Part shown: positions 1-5,840 of the stretch, piece after piece | How positions within the stretch are numbered: the stretch's first letter is position 1 | Layout: every line of letters starts with the position of its first letter | Source: Apopatocola sp963628785 | Lineage (GTDB): Bacteria > Bacillota > Clostridia > Oscillospirales > Oscillospiraceae | Assembly: GCA_963628785.1 (NCBI GenBank) | Contig: CAVGGQ010000059.1 | Location: 1-11,430 of the forward strand | Direction: 5' to 3' | DNA length: 11,430 bases | The notes under the pieces: model-generated | The model's database searches: none | What the model was told of the DNA's origin: nothing | The model's input: the letters and a program-made list of their open reading frames with translations, nothing else | Made by a program: the position numbers and the translations under genes

Positions 1-205
1 TTCTGCTCCTTCAGAAGCTCCTTATCGCTTTTCTGAGCCAGTATCTCGGCGAAGGTTTCTTCATCATCACACAGAAACTCCGCCATTCGCCGAAGTTCAA
101 GCATAACGACCTGCTCAACGGCATCCGCTCGGACATAGTGTCGACTTGGGCAGTTTCCACGGTAGTCTACTTTATTGTTGCTGCATGTGAAAAAATGAAT
201 ATCTT
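1..205 (-). pseudogene. C-terminal fragment of a large serine recombinase (TnpX/Tn4451-like), cut by window edge
   Basis: Read on the minus strand, an open frame runs from about 230 to the left edge, and the part from about 205 downward looks like a recombinase. It contains HFFTCSNN, then RGNCPSRHYVRADAVEQVV, then LRRMAEF and ETFAEILAQKSDKELLKEQ. From family knowledge, this order is typical of large serine recombinases of clostridial mobile elements: the second half of a Cys zinc ribbon, the CxxxHY(I/V)R segment, then a charged coiled-coil. The catalytic serine domain and most of the recombinase domain should lie upstream, at higher coordinates, but that DNA encodes a hydrolase on the other strand. 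An in-frame stop at 231-233 closes the frame. The copy is therefore N-terminally truncated and presumably inactive. The C-terminus continues beyond position 1. Recognition is from memory of the family, not a search. Confidence 0.6.
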
Positions 206-460
206 GGTTTTGCGCGTCAGCAAATTGCAATTAAAAATTTCAACTGCTACGACCGCCTGCATAACATCAAAGTGCCTACCCTTATCCTGAACGGACGTCA
301 TGACTGTCTGATTCCACCGGACAATGGGGTGAAAATAGCTTCTGAAATTCCAAACGCCAGGTTTGTTCTGCTTGAACACAGCGCACACGCCACAATCGAA
401 GATGCGGAGCTTATGCATGAACTCTGTTCTTCCTTTATCGAAGAAGCGTCAGAAAATTAA
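191..460 (+). pseudogene. C-terminal fragment of an alpha/beta hydrolase
   Basis: An open plus frame from 191 (just after a TGA at 188-190) to the TAA at 458-460 encodes about 89 residues. They include NCYDRLHNIKVPTLILNG, RHDCLIPP and ANG-like DNGVKIASEIPNARFVLLE, then HSAHATIEDAE. This is the usual C-terminal third of an alpha/beta hydrolase. The strand ending in PTLI-NG-D carries the acid residue (D in RHDCLIPP), and the H of EHSAH is the expected catalytic His. The nucleophile elbow (GxSxG) and the first ~180 residues are absent, because recombinase sequence on the opposite strand occupies the DNA to the left. A GTG at 272 could start a 62-residue peptide, but no ribosome binding site decides it. 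A remnant is more likely than a functional small protein. The next gene starts 13 nt after the stop, so the two were probably once one operon. Confidence 0.65.
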
Positions 461-473
461 GGAGGAAATAAAA

Positions 474-1472
474 ATGGGAAATTTATTAAAAGGACAAGTA
501 GCTATCATCACCGGCTCCGGACAGGGAATCGGAAAAGAGCTTGCCCTGTGGATGGCAAGAGAAGGGTGCAGGGTCATCACTAATAACCGCAAGAAAGGAT
601 CTTCGCTGCAGGCCCACGACGGAAAATCCGTAAAATTTAATGAGGAAGATATTAAGAAAATATCCGCAATCATAGGCGATGCGGAGACTGCAGCCGCCTA
701 TGTGAACGCCGACAAGGAAGCACAGGCCGCCGGCGGCGAGGCTTATCCCGTCTACTCCGACGTCAGCACCCCCGAAGGTTGTAAAAAGCTGGTGGATGCC
801 GCCGTGGAACGATGGGGCCGTCTGGATATCGTAGTCAGCAACGCGGCTGCCACCTGGACCGGCAATTTCAAGGATATGTCCATCGCCAACTGGGAGACCT
901 GCGTGCGCTCCAAGCTGGATCAAGCCTTTTATCTCATGCATTATGCAGTACCCGAGATGAAGAAAAACAACTATGGCCGCATTATCATGGCTTCCTCTGA
1001 AGCCCAGATCGGCCTGGAAGGAATGTGCGGCTACAGCGCAGCCTGCGGCGGAATCGCCGCGTTTGCACGGGCGGTTTCTCAGAATCTGGCCGAGGACGGC
1101 ATCACGGTCAACGCCTACACGCCCAACGCCGGAACCAGAAGCTGGTTCAATATGCTGGCGGAATACCGTGAGGAAGGCTATGACATCGAGGCCATTGAGG
1201 AAGGCTCTCCTGCAGCTCAGAAATTCCCGCCGGATCGCATGATTGGCATGCTGGGATATATGTGTCTGCCGGAGTTCACCGCCAGCGGCCTGGTTGTCAG
1301 CGTATGCGCGGACGGAGAGGTTGCTTTGTGGAATAACTATGAAAAATACAATACGATCTTTAAAGACCTCTGGGCGGAGAGCTCCTGTACCGTAGAAGAC
1401 ATCCGGGGAAAAATTCCGGAGCTCTTGCACAAGGTCTTTTATACCAAGGCCTCTCTTGTTGTGACAAAATAA
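474..1472 (+). CDS. SDR-family oxidoreductase with altered active site (YxxxC)
   Basis: A complete 332-residue short-chain dehydrogenase/reductase. The start is ATG 474, with AAGGAGG at about 458-464. The Rossmann cofactor motif TGSGQGIG is at residues 13-20, the NAA motif at 123-125, the serine region MASSE at 172-176, and Tyr187 in GYSAAC. Two tetrad positions differ from the family: the Lys of YxxxK is Cys191, and the Asn usually found in the helix before the Ser motif appears to be Lys147 (RSKLDQAF). The protein is longer than the common 250 residues, with an insertion at about 40-85 after the second beta strand and a C-terminal extension after about 285. It follows a hydrolase remnant by 13 nt and precedes a GcvT-like remnant, so its original pathway context is broken. 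It may be an NAD(P)-dependent dehydrogenase with rearranged chemistry, or a non-catalytic SDR. The substrate is unknown. Confidence 0.9.
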   Translation: MGNLLKGQVAIITGSGQGIGKELALWMAREGCRVITNNRKKGSSLQAHDGKSVKFNEEDIKKISAIIGDAETAAAYVNADKEAQAAGGEAYPVYSDVSTPEGCKKLVDAAVERWGRLDIVVSNAAATWTGNFKDMSIANWETCVRSKLDQAFYLMHYAVPEMKKNNYGRIIMASSEAQIGLEGMCGYSAACGGIAAFARAVSQNLAEDGITVNAYTPNAGTRSWFNMLAEYREEGYDIEAIEEGSPAAQKFPPDRMIGMLGYMCLPEFTASGLVVSVCADGEVALWNNYEKYNTIFKDLWAESSCTVEDIRGKIPELLHKVFYTKASLVVTK

Positions 1473-1484
1473 TCCTACGAATAA

Positions 1485-1631
1485 AATACGCCATTGGATT
1501 TCTTTGTCCATTCTCGGTATCCGACGGCAGCCATTGGTTATGCCATGATCGACCTTGATAATGCTGCGATTGGAGATACGGTAACGATAAATGGCTATGA
1601 AGCGGTTTTGACCGAATGCTCGTTCCTCTAA
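1485..1631 (+). pseudogene. C-terminal scrap of a GcvT-like aminomethyltransferase
   Basis: After the SDR stop, a plus frame open from 1485 to the TAA at 1629-1631 has no usable start codon or ribosome binding site. From about 1509 it reads SRYPTAAIGYAMIDLD, then NAAIGDTVTING and YEAVLTECSFL. The pattern SPT-x-IGYA-x-(I/V)D-x-D-x-A-x-IG-(D/T) resembles the last 40 residues of the C-terminal barrel of glycine-cleavage T-protein and related folate-dependent aminomethyl- or demethylases. Everything upstream is missing, so this is a remnant. The call rests on a short match recalled from the family and needs a search. Only about 12 nt separate its frame from the SDR stop codon, which suggests an internal deletion joined the SDR end to this scrap. 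Confidence 0.4.
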
Positions 1632-1700
1632 ACGATTTGTCATTGCCAAAACAGCAGATATCTGAGTTTCTCTGATGTCGTTTGAACCATCTTTATATAG

Positions 1701-1741
1701 AAGGCGGCCTGCAGGTTTTTCATCTTGCAGGCCGCCTTTTT
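1701..1741. terminator. Strong hairpin terminator downstream of dapF
   Basis: A perfect 13-bp stem pairs AAGGCGGCCTGCA (1701-1713) with TGCAGGCCGCCTT (1726-1738), with a 12-nt loop. On the plus strand it is followed by TTTTT (1737-1741), so as read it best terminates transcription leaving the decayed region to the left. On the minus strand it lies 11 nt after the dapF stop codon and probably also serves dapF, although the following U tract there is poor (CUUCUAUAU). It marks the border between the decayed left patch and the dapF operon. Confidence 0.8.
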
Positions 1742-1749
1742 CGGTTATG

Positions 1750-2577
1750 TTACTTCCCGATATACTCGCCTTCGGCTACCACGGTGGCGGGGCCGGTCAG
1801 GTATATGTCGGTTATTTTCCCGTCCTCGGAGCAGAGGGAGACCTGCAGCTCGCCGCCGGGAAAATCGAGCCGGAGCGCGTCGCCGCGCATCTCGCCGCGC
1901 AGGTACATGCTCACGGACGTGGCGCCCGCGCCAGTGCCGCACGCGAGCGTGAAGTCCTCCACGCCGCGCTCGAATGTCACTGCTTTCACATGATTCTCAC
2001 CGACGACTTTGCGGAATGTGACATTCGCGCCCTTCGGGAACGCGGGGTAATGGCGGATGTAGTCACCGAGCTCACGCAGCTCGCCCTGCGGCATCTCGTC
2101 CCAGCGCGGCAGCTCGAGCACCGCATGGGGGATGCCAGGGTCTCCGAGCTCGATGTATGATACCGAGAGGATGCTGCCCTCCCAGGGAATGCCGACTTCG
2201 GTCTCCACCGCTGTGGGGTCGTTGAGCCGCACGCAGTAGAGGTCGTCCTCGATGCGCTGCCCGACCACGATGCCCGCCGTCGTTTCGATGCGCTGGATGT
2301 CGCCCGCAAGTCCCCGGTCGTGACCGTAGCGCGCGATGCATCGCGCACCGTTGCCGCACATTTCGCCGAGCGAGCCGTCGGAATTATAAAAGCGCATCGC
2401 GTAGTCGCCACCGTTCTCCGTCGGGAGCACGACCATCATGCCGTCCGCGCCGATCGAAAGCCTTCGGCGGCAGACCTCGGCGGCGAGCGCGGAATATGCG
2501 CTCTCGCCGATCGCACCCGAGCGGTCGTCGATGATGACAAAATCGTTGCCCACACCCTGCATTTTCGTAAATTTCAT
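1750..2577 (-). CDS. dapF: Diaminopimelate epimerase
   Basis: The 275-residue product converts LL-2,6-diaminopimelate to the meso form in the cytoplasm, for lysine synthesis and peptidoglycan cross-linking. It starts MKFTKMQGVGNDFV, the classical DapF N-terminus (KM-GxGNDFV). Both catalytic cysteines of this cofactor-independent racemase are present: CGNGARC in the first half, following FYNSDG, and ACGTGAGA in the second half. Length matches the usual ~275. I chose ATG 2577 because GAGGTG lies 6-7 nt upstream. An ATG at 2601 would add eight residues and overlap the upstream regulator gene. It follows that AraC-type gene by 13 nt on the same strand, so co-transcription is likely. A strong hairpin lies just beyond its end. 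It looks intact. Confidence 0.97.
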   Translation of the reverse strand: MKFTKMQGVGNDFVIIDDRSGAIGESAYSALAAEVCRRRLSIGADGMMVVLPTENGGDYAMRFYNSDGSLGEMCGNGARCIARYGHDRGLAGDIQRIETTAGIVVGQRIEDDLYCVRLNDPTAVETEVGIPWEGSILSVSYIELGDPGIPHAVLELPRWDEMPQGELRELGDYIRHYPAFPKGANVTFRKVVGENHVKAVTFERGVEDFTLACGTGAGATSVSMYLRGEMRGDALRLDFPGGELQVSLCSEDGKITDIYLTGPATVVAEGEYIGK

Positions 2578-2590
2578 TGGTTTCACCTCA

Positions 2591-3454
2591 TTATTCATCA
2601 AATTCGTCTGCCTCGGCGGAAACGGCCATACGTCCTGTCGGCGTCTCGCCGAAAAACTTTCCGTATGCGCGCGAAAAGGCGGAGTAGCTCCGGAACCCGC
2701 AGCGGAAGCAGGCGTCCGTGGCGGAAACGCCCTCGCGGATCATGTCCCGCGCAGAGAGCAGCCGCTTGTCGGAAAGATAGTTGTGGATGGATGTGCCGGT
2801 CTCCTCGCGGAATTTCCGCATCATGTGGTACTTGCTGATATAAAACCGGGCCGCCAGATCGTCAATGGAAATGTCCTCATCGAGGTGGCTCTCCATATAA
2901 CGGAGGATGGAAAGAATTTTCTCGTCCTGCGGCGCCGTGGGCTTCGGCATCTCCGCGTCCGTGCGGCGCGCCCCGCGGTCGATCTCGATGAGGAGTCGCA
3001 GCAGCGTACACCGCGAGAGGATCTCGTCCTCGCCGGAATCGTCCGCCATCTCGCCCTCCAGCTCCTCGGCGAGCGTACGGAACCGCCGCCGCGCCTCTTC
3101 CGAAGGACGCAGTACATGCCCACGCTTGCCGGAGAACACGCTCTCGAGCGAAAAGCGCTCGGTGGAGCTCGCTGCGAGCAGGGCAGGGGAGATGTAGAGG
3201 ATGATGCGCTCGTAGCTGATGCCCTCCTCAAATTCGGGCTTGTGTACGCAGCGGCTGCCCACGAGGACGATGTCGCCGCTCTTGAGCGTGTAGCGTCGCC
3301 CCTCGACGATGTAGCTGCCGCTCCCGGAGAGCAGCAGCACGAGCTTGCAGAACTCGTGATAGTGATAATCGACCTTCGTGCCGCGGCCGTCTTTCAGATG
3401 AAAGAGACGGAAATCCTCCAGAAGATATCCGCGCTTTTCAAATGTTCCGTCCAT
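2591..3454 (-). CDS. AraC-family transcriptional regulator (cupin sensor)
   Basis: A 287-residue AraC/XylS regulator. The N-terminal cupin-like sensor (about residues 25-90) contains DYHYHEFCKLVLLLSG and YTLKSGDIVLV, then HKPEF, as in the AraC ligand-binding family. The C-terminal domain (about 180-272) has two helix-turn-helix motifs: IDDLAARFYISKYHMMRKF at about 197-215, and ATDACFRCGFRSYSAFSRAY at about 245-264, ending in FGETPTG. I chose ATG 3454 because GGAGG lies 5 nt upstream. A longer frame to 3514 would run through the promoter. The gene is divergent from the SLC1-type symporter and lies 13 nt upstream of dapF on the same strand. It plausibly controls the symporter, and possibly itself and dapF, through the palindrome at 3481-3505. 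The inducer is unknown. Confidence 0.93.
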   Translation of the reverse strand: MDGTFEKRGYLLEDFRLFHLKDGRGTKVDYHYHEFCKLVLLLSGSGSYIVEGRRYTLKSGDIVLVGSRCVHKPEFEEGISYERIILYISPALLAASSTERFSLESVFSGKRGHVLRPSEEARRRFRTLAEELEGEMADDSGEDEILSRCTLLRLLIEIDRGARRTDAEMPKPTAPQDEKILSILRYMESHLDEDISIDDLAARFYISKYHMMRKFREETGTSIHNYLSDKRLLSARDMIREGVSATDACFRCGFRSYSAFSRAYGKFFGETPTGRMAVSAEADEFDE

Positions 3455-3480
3455 ACCCGCCTCCGAACAGCATCTTTTGC

Positions 3481-3505
3481 AAACAGTATAGCATATATTC
3501 TGTTT
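3481..3505. promoter_or_regulatory. Palindrome in the divergent intergenic region, candidate operator
   Basis: AAACAGTATA (3481-3490) and TATTCTGTTT (3496-3505) form inverted repeats matching at 9 of 10 positions around a 5-nt centre. The palindrome covers the -10 box of the regulator promoter and touches the -35 box of the symporter promoter. That is a position where a bound protein could control both directions. Whether the AraC-type protein is the ligand is inference, since AraC proteins more often use direct repeats. Confidence 0.5.
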
Positions 3506-3514
3506 ACTTTGCAA
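3485..3514 (-). promoter_or_regulatory. Promoter for the AraC-type regulator and dapF
   Basis: On the minus strand TTGCAA (3509-3514) is followed by an 18-nt spacer and TATACT (3485-3490). A TG two bases before the -10 adds an extended -10 element. It lies about 30 nt upstream of the chosen start codon. Confidence 0.6.
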
Positions 3515-3531
3515 GCTGTGCGCGATAAAAT
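3503..3531 (+). promoter_or_regulatory. Promoter for the SLC1-type symporter
   Basis: On the plus strand TTTACT (3503-3508), a 17-nt spacer and TAAAAT (3526-3531) make a sigma-A-like promoter 31 nt upstream of the symporter start. Its -35 box abuts the -35 box of the opposite promoter, and its first three bases lie inside the palindrome. Confidence 0.55.
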
Positions 3532-3562
3532 ATCGACAGAAATCGCACCGGAGGTCTTTCTA

Positions 3563-4801
3563 ATGAAAAAATTCATGAAAAAGTACGGTTTTATCACGCT
3601 CATGCTGCTCGGCATCGTTGCCGGCTGTGTTGTCGGCGCGCTCTGGTCGGGCGCTACGGTGCTCGAACCGCTCGGCACGCTCTTCACGAACATGATGTTC
3701 TGCGTGGTCGTCCCGATGGTCTTCTGCTCCATCTCCTCGGCCATTGCCAATATGAACTCCGCCAAACGCGCGGGCCGCGTGATGGGCATCACGATCGCCA
3801 CATTCCTCGCAACGGCTGCGATTGCCGCCATACTGATGTACATCATCGTGCGCATCGTCCCCATCTATACCTCGGAGCCGAGTTACGAGGAGTCCGAAGT
3901 CGGCACGGTCGACATCGCCACACTCATCATCAACTTCTTCACGAAGTCCGATTTCACCGAGCTCTTCTCCCGCAAGGCCATCCTCCCGCTGATCGTCGCG
4001 GCCATCTTCTTCGGCTTCGGCATCCAGCTCACCGGCGGCAGGGAGTCCCGCGTGGCGGTGCTGCTCAATGACCTCACCGAGATCCTCATGAAGGTAATCA
4101 AGCTCATCTCCTACTACGCGCCCATCGGCTTCTTCGGCTTCTTTGCCTCCCTCGTCGCTACGCACGGCTCGGACTTCGTTTCCAACTACGCCCGTGCTAT
4201 CGTCCTCTACTATGTGGTCTGCTTCGTCTACCTGCTCGCCTCTTCGCCTATCTACGCCCGCTTCGGCGGCGGCAAGGGTGCCGCGAAGCTGATGTTCTCC
4301 AAGCTCTTCCGCCCGTCGGCCACGGCCTTCGGCACCTGCTCCTCGGTCGCCACCATCCCCACGAACATGGAAGTGTGCGAAGAGACCGGCATCAGCAAGG
4401 AAGTCTCCGACATCGTCATTCCGCTCGGCGCCACGATGCATATGGACGGTTCCGCCATGAGCGCCATCGTCAAGGTCGCCTTCCTCTTCGGCATGTTCGG
4501 CAAGGACTTCGGCACCTGGGAAGCGATCCTCGCCATCATCGTTGCGGTGTTCTCCTCGGTCGCCATGTCCGGCATCCCCGGCGGCGGCGGCACGGGCGAG
4601 CTCGTCCTGTGCTCCATGTTCTTTCTCGACCACCTCGGCGTGGCATTCCCAATCGCCCTCGCCATCGGCGAACTCGTCGATCCTCCCGCGACGATGGTAA
4701 ACGCCGGCGGCGACTATGTCGTGAGCTTCATCGTCTCCCGCTTCGTAGAAGGTAAAGACTGGCTCCAAAAGAAGCTCAACGCGGATAAAACCGCTGAGTA
4801 A
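3563..4801 (+). CDS. SLC1/DAACS-family sodium:amino acid symporter, probably not acidic-specific
   Basis: A 412-residue polytopic inner-membrane carrier. The start is ATG 3563, with GGAGG eight nt upstream. SLC1 landmarks occur in order: an N-terminal MKKYGFITLMLLGIVAG helix, the HP1 serine/threonine stretch CSSVATIPT (259-267), the TM7 motif HMDGS (293-297, NMDGT in the archaeal homologue GltPh), the HP2 tip SGIPGGGGTGE (336-346), and TM8 LVDPPATMVNAGGD. Aligned by eye to GltPh TM8, Asp394 is Asp373, Thr398 is Thr377, Asn401 is Asn380 and Asp405 is Asp384. The substrate-carboxylate-binding Arg397 is Ala376. From family knowledge, that Arg selects aspartate or glutamate, so a neutral amino acid or another substrate is likelier. 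The gene is divergent from an AraC regulator and ends in a good terminator. The exact substrate is unknown. Confidence 0.93.
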   Translation: MKKFMKKYGFITLMLLGIVAGCVVGALWSGATVLEPLGTLFTNMMFCVVVPMVFCSISSAIANMNSAKRAGRVMGITIATFLATAAIAAILMYIIVRIVPIYTSEPSYEESEVGTVDIATLIINFFTKSDFTELFSRKAILPLIVAAIFFGFGIQLTGGRESRVAVLLNDLTEILMKVIKLISYYAPIGFFGFFASLVATHGSDFVSNYARAIVLYYVVCFVYLLASSPIYARFGGGKGAAKLMFSKLFRPSATAFGTCSSVATIPTNMEVCEETGISKEVSDIVIPLGATMHMDGSAMSAIVKVAFLFGMFGKDFGTWEAILAIIVAVFSSVAMSGIPGGGGTGELVLCSMFFLDHLGVAFPIALAIGELVDPPATMVNAGGDYVVSFIVSRFVEGKDWLQKKLNADKTAE

Positions 4802-4822
4802 ATCCTATCCCATCCCCCAAAG

Positions 4823-4853
4823 AAAGCACCGGGCTCTGCGCCCGGTGCTTTTT
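4823..4853 (+). terminator. Terminator of the symporter gene
   Basis: A perfect 12-bp stem pairs AAAGCACCGGGC (4823-4834) with GCCCGGTGCTTT (4840-4851) around TCTGC and runs into TTTTT. Flanking CCCCC and GGGGG extend the pairing after a bulge. It begins 22 nt after the symporter stop codon. Confidence 0.9.
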
Positions 4854-4857
4854 GGGG

Positions 4858-4903
4858 GGGCAGCACCGCACAATGTCGTCCGCCGAATCGTCCGATGCTG
4901 CCC
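4858..4903. repeat. 46-bp imperfect palindrome related to the ends of the 7274-7440 element
   Basis: GGGCAGCACCGCACAAT at the left pairs with GGGCAGCATCGGACGAT read from the right, matching at 14 of 17 positions. The left arm repeats the left end of the longer element at 7274-7440 almost exactly (CACCGCACAATGTCGT shared). The right arm resembles that element's right end at 17 of 23 aligned positions. It is probably a short, internally deleted relative of the same repeat family. It sits directly after the symporter terminator, between two convergent genes. Confidence 0.55.
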
Positions 4904-4936
4904 TGATGTCCACGAACCAAAAGTAAATGCGCACCC

Positions 4937-4986
4937 AAAAATATGCACAAAGCCCCCAACCGGTCTCGGTCGGGGGCTTTGCGCAT
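4937..4986 (-). terminator. Terminator of the yebC-family gene
   Basis: ATGCACAAAGCCCCCAACCG (4943-4962) pairs with the segment 4967-4986 around GTCT, with two mismatches. On the minus strand the stem is followed at once by a U run (AAAAA at 4937-4941 on the plus strand). It begins 8 nt after the yebC-family stop codon. Confidence 0.85.
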
Positions 4987-4994
4987 AAAAGCGA

Positions 4995-5729
4995 TTATTC
5001 TTCGTTTTCCCAGTTGTGCCAGACGTTCTGGACATCGTCGTTGTCTTCGAACATTTCGAGCATCTTGGACATGTTCTTGATGTCGCCCTCTTCGGTGAGG
5101 GTGATGTAGTTCTGCGGGACCATTTCCACCTGTGCGGAGAGGAGATGATACTTCGCGGAGAGAGCCTCGGAAACGGAGGCAATGTCGTCCGGGTTCGTGT
5201 ACACCGTGAAGATACCCTCATCGGTCTCGAGATCGTCGGCACCAGCTTCGAGAGCATCCTCAAGCACGGCATCCTCTTCGAGATCCTCGTCCTCGTTGTC
5301 GATGACGATAACGCCCTTCTTGTCGAAGGACCAGGACACGCATCCGGCTGCGCCCATGTTTCCACCGTACTTGTCGAAGTAGTGACGGACATCGGAAGCG
5401 GTGCGCTTGCGGTTGTCGGTCATGGCGTCCACGATAATGGCGACGCCGCACGGGCCGTAGCCTTCGTAGGTGACGCTTTCGTAGTTGTCGGTCGCACCGC
5501 TGCCGAGAGCCTTCTCGATGGTGCGCTTGATGTTGTCGTTCGGCATGTTCGCCGCTTTTGCCTTGGCGATAACGGCTGCGAGACGGGAGTTGTTCGCCGG
5601 GTCGCCGCTGCCGCCCTCTTTGACGGCGACGATCATTTCGCGGGCGATCTTCGTGAACGCCTGTGCACGCTTGGCGTCCTGCGCGCCCTTGGTCTTTTGT
5701 ATGTTATGCCATTTGGAATGTCCGGACAT
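4995..5729 (-). CDS. yebC: YebC/TACO1-family protein
   Basis: The 244-residue product begins MSGHSKWHNIQKTKGAQDAK, the hallmark YebC N-terminus. It continues with GGSGDPANNSRLAAVIAKAK and NMPNDNIKRTIEKALG, then YEGYGPCGVAIIVD and TDNRKRTASDVRH, then GNMGAAGCVSWSFDKKG. Length is typical for the family. Members were long annotated as DNA-binding transcriptional regulators. Later work links YebC and mitochondrial TACO1 to translation through difficult, proline-rich stretches. The cytoplasmic role here is inferred from the family. The start is ATG 5729, with GGAGG nine nt upstream. A frame open to 5795 includes the promoter and is not the start. It has its own promoter and terminator, so it is a single-gene unit unrelated to the sugar locus. 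Confidence 0.96.
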   Translation of the reverse strand: MSGHSKWHNIQKTKGAQDAKRAQAFTKIAREMIVAVKEGGSGDPANNSRLAAVIAKAKAANMPNDNIKRTIEKALGSGATDNYESVTYEGYGPCGVAIIVDAMTDNRKRTASDVRHYFDKYGGNMGAAGCVSWSFDKKGVIVIDNEDEDLEEDAVLEDALEAGADDLETDEGIFTVYTNPDDIASVSEALSAKYHLLSAQVEMVPQNYITLTEEGDIKNMSKMLEMFEDNDDVQNVWHNWENEE

Positions 5730-5766
5730 ACGATAATTCCTCCAAACAAAATTTACATTCGCGGTA

Positions 5767-5795
5767 ATTATAGCACTCTCTTTTCCCGCTGACAA
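5767..5795 (-). promoter_or_regulatory. Promoter of the yebC-family gene
   Basis: On the minus strand TTGTCA (5790-5795), a 17-nt spacer and a perfect TATAAT (5767-5772) form a strong sigma-A-like promoter 37 nt upstream of the yebC start codon. Confidence 0.8.
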
Positions 5796-5798
5796 GAG

Positions 5799-5824
5799 GA
5801 AAAGCGCAGATTCGGAAGCTTTTC
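5799..5824 (-). terminator. Weak hairpin after the second AraC-type gene
   Basis: GAAAAGC and GCTTTTC pair over 7 bp (5799-5805 and 5818-5824) with a 12-nt loop, starting 16 nt after the regulator stop codon on the minus strand. There is no long U run, only the TTTTCC within the arm. It may end transcription weakly, with some read-through into yebC. Confidence 0.3.
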
Positions 5825-5840
5825 GAACAGATAAATTGTG

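Noticed and set aside
363..473. N-terminal extension of the SDR from an ATG at 363
   Set aside because: It overlaps the hydrolase coding frame. The SDR fold begins at 474, where an AAGGAGG ribosome binding site is correctly spaced.
486..1649. Minus-strand open frame of 387 codons opposite the SDR gene
   Set aside because: Shadow of the SDR frame with no recognisable motif. The plus-strand gene has a clear ribosome binding site and SDR motifs.
3560..4768. Minus-strand open frame of 402 codons opposite the symporter
   Set aside because: Rich in Asp, Glu, Gly and His, as expected of the antisense of GC-rich membrane-protein codons. No recognisable domain, and the opposite strand is a clear SLC1 gene.
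2438..4801. Very long plus-strand open frame (787 codons) running through dapF and the AraC gene into the symporter
   Set aside because: Only the part from 3563 is coding. The upstream part is the antisense of two well-recognised genes and contains the promoters. The symporter has its own ribosome binding site and start.
5016..5792. Plus-strand open frame of 258 codons opposite the yebC-family gene
   Set aside because: Antisense of YebC, which is unmistakable on the minus strand. It covers the yebC promoter and has no domain of its own.
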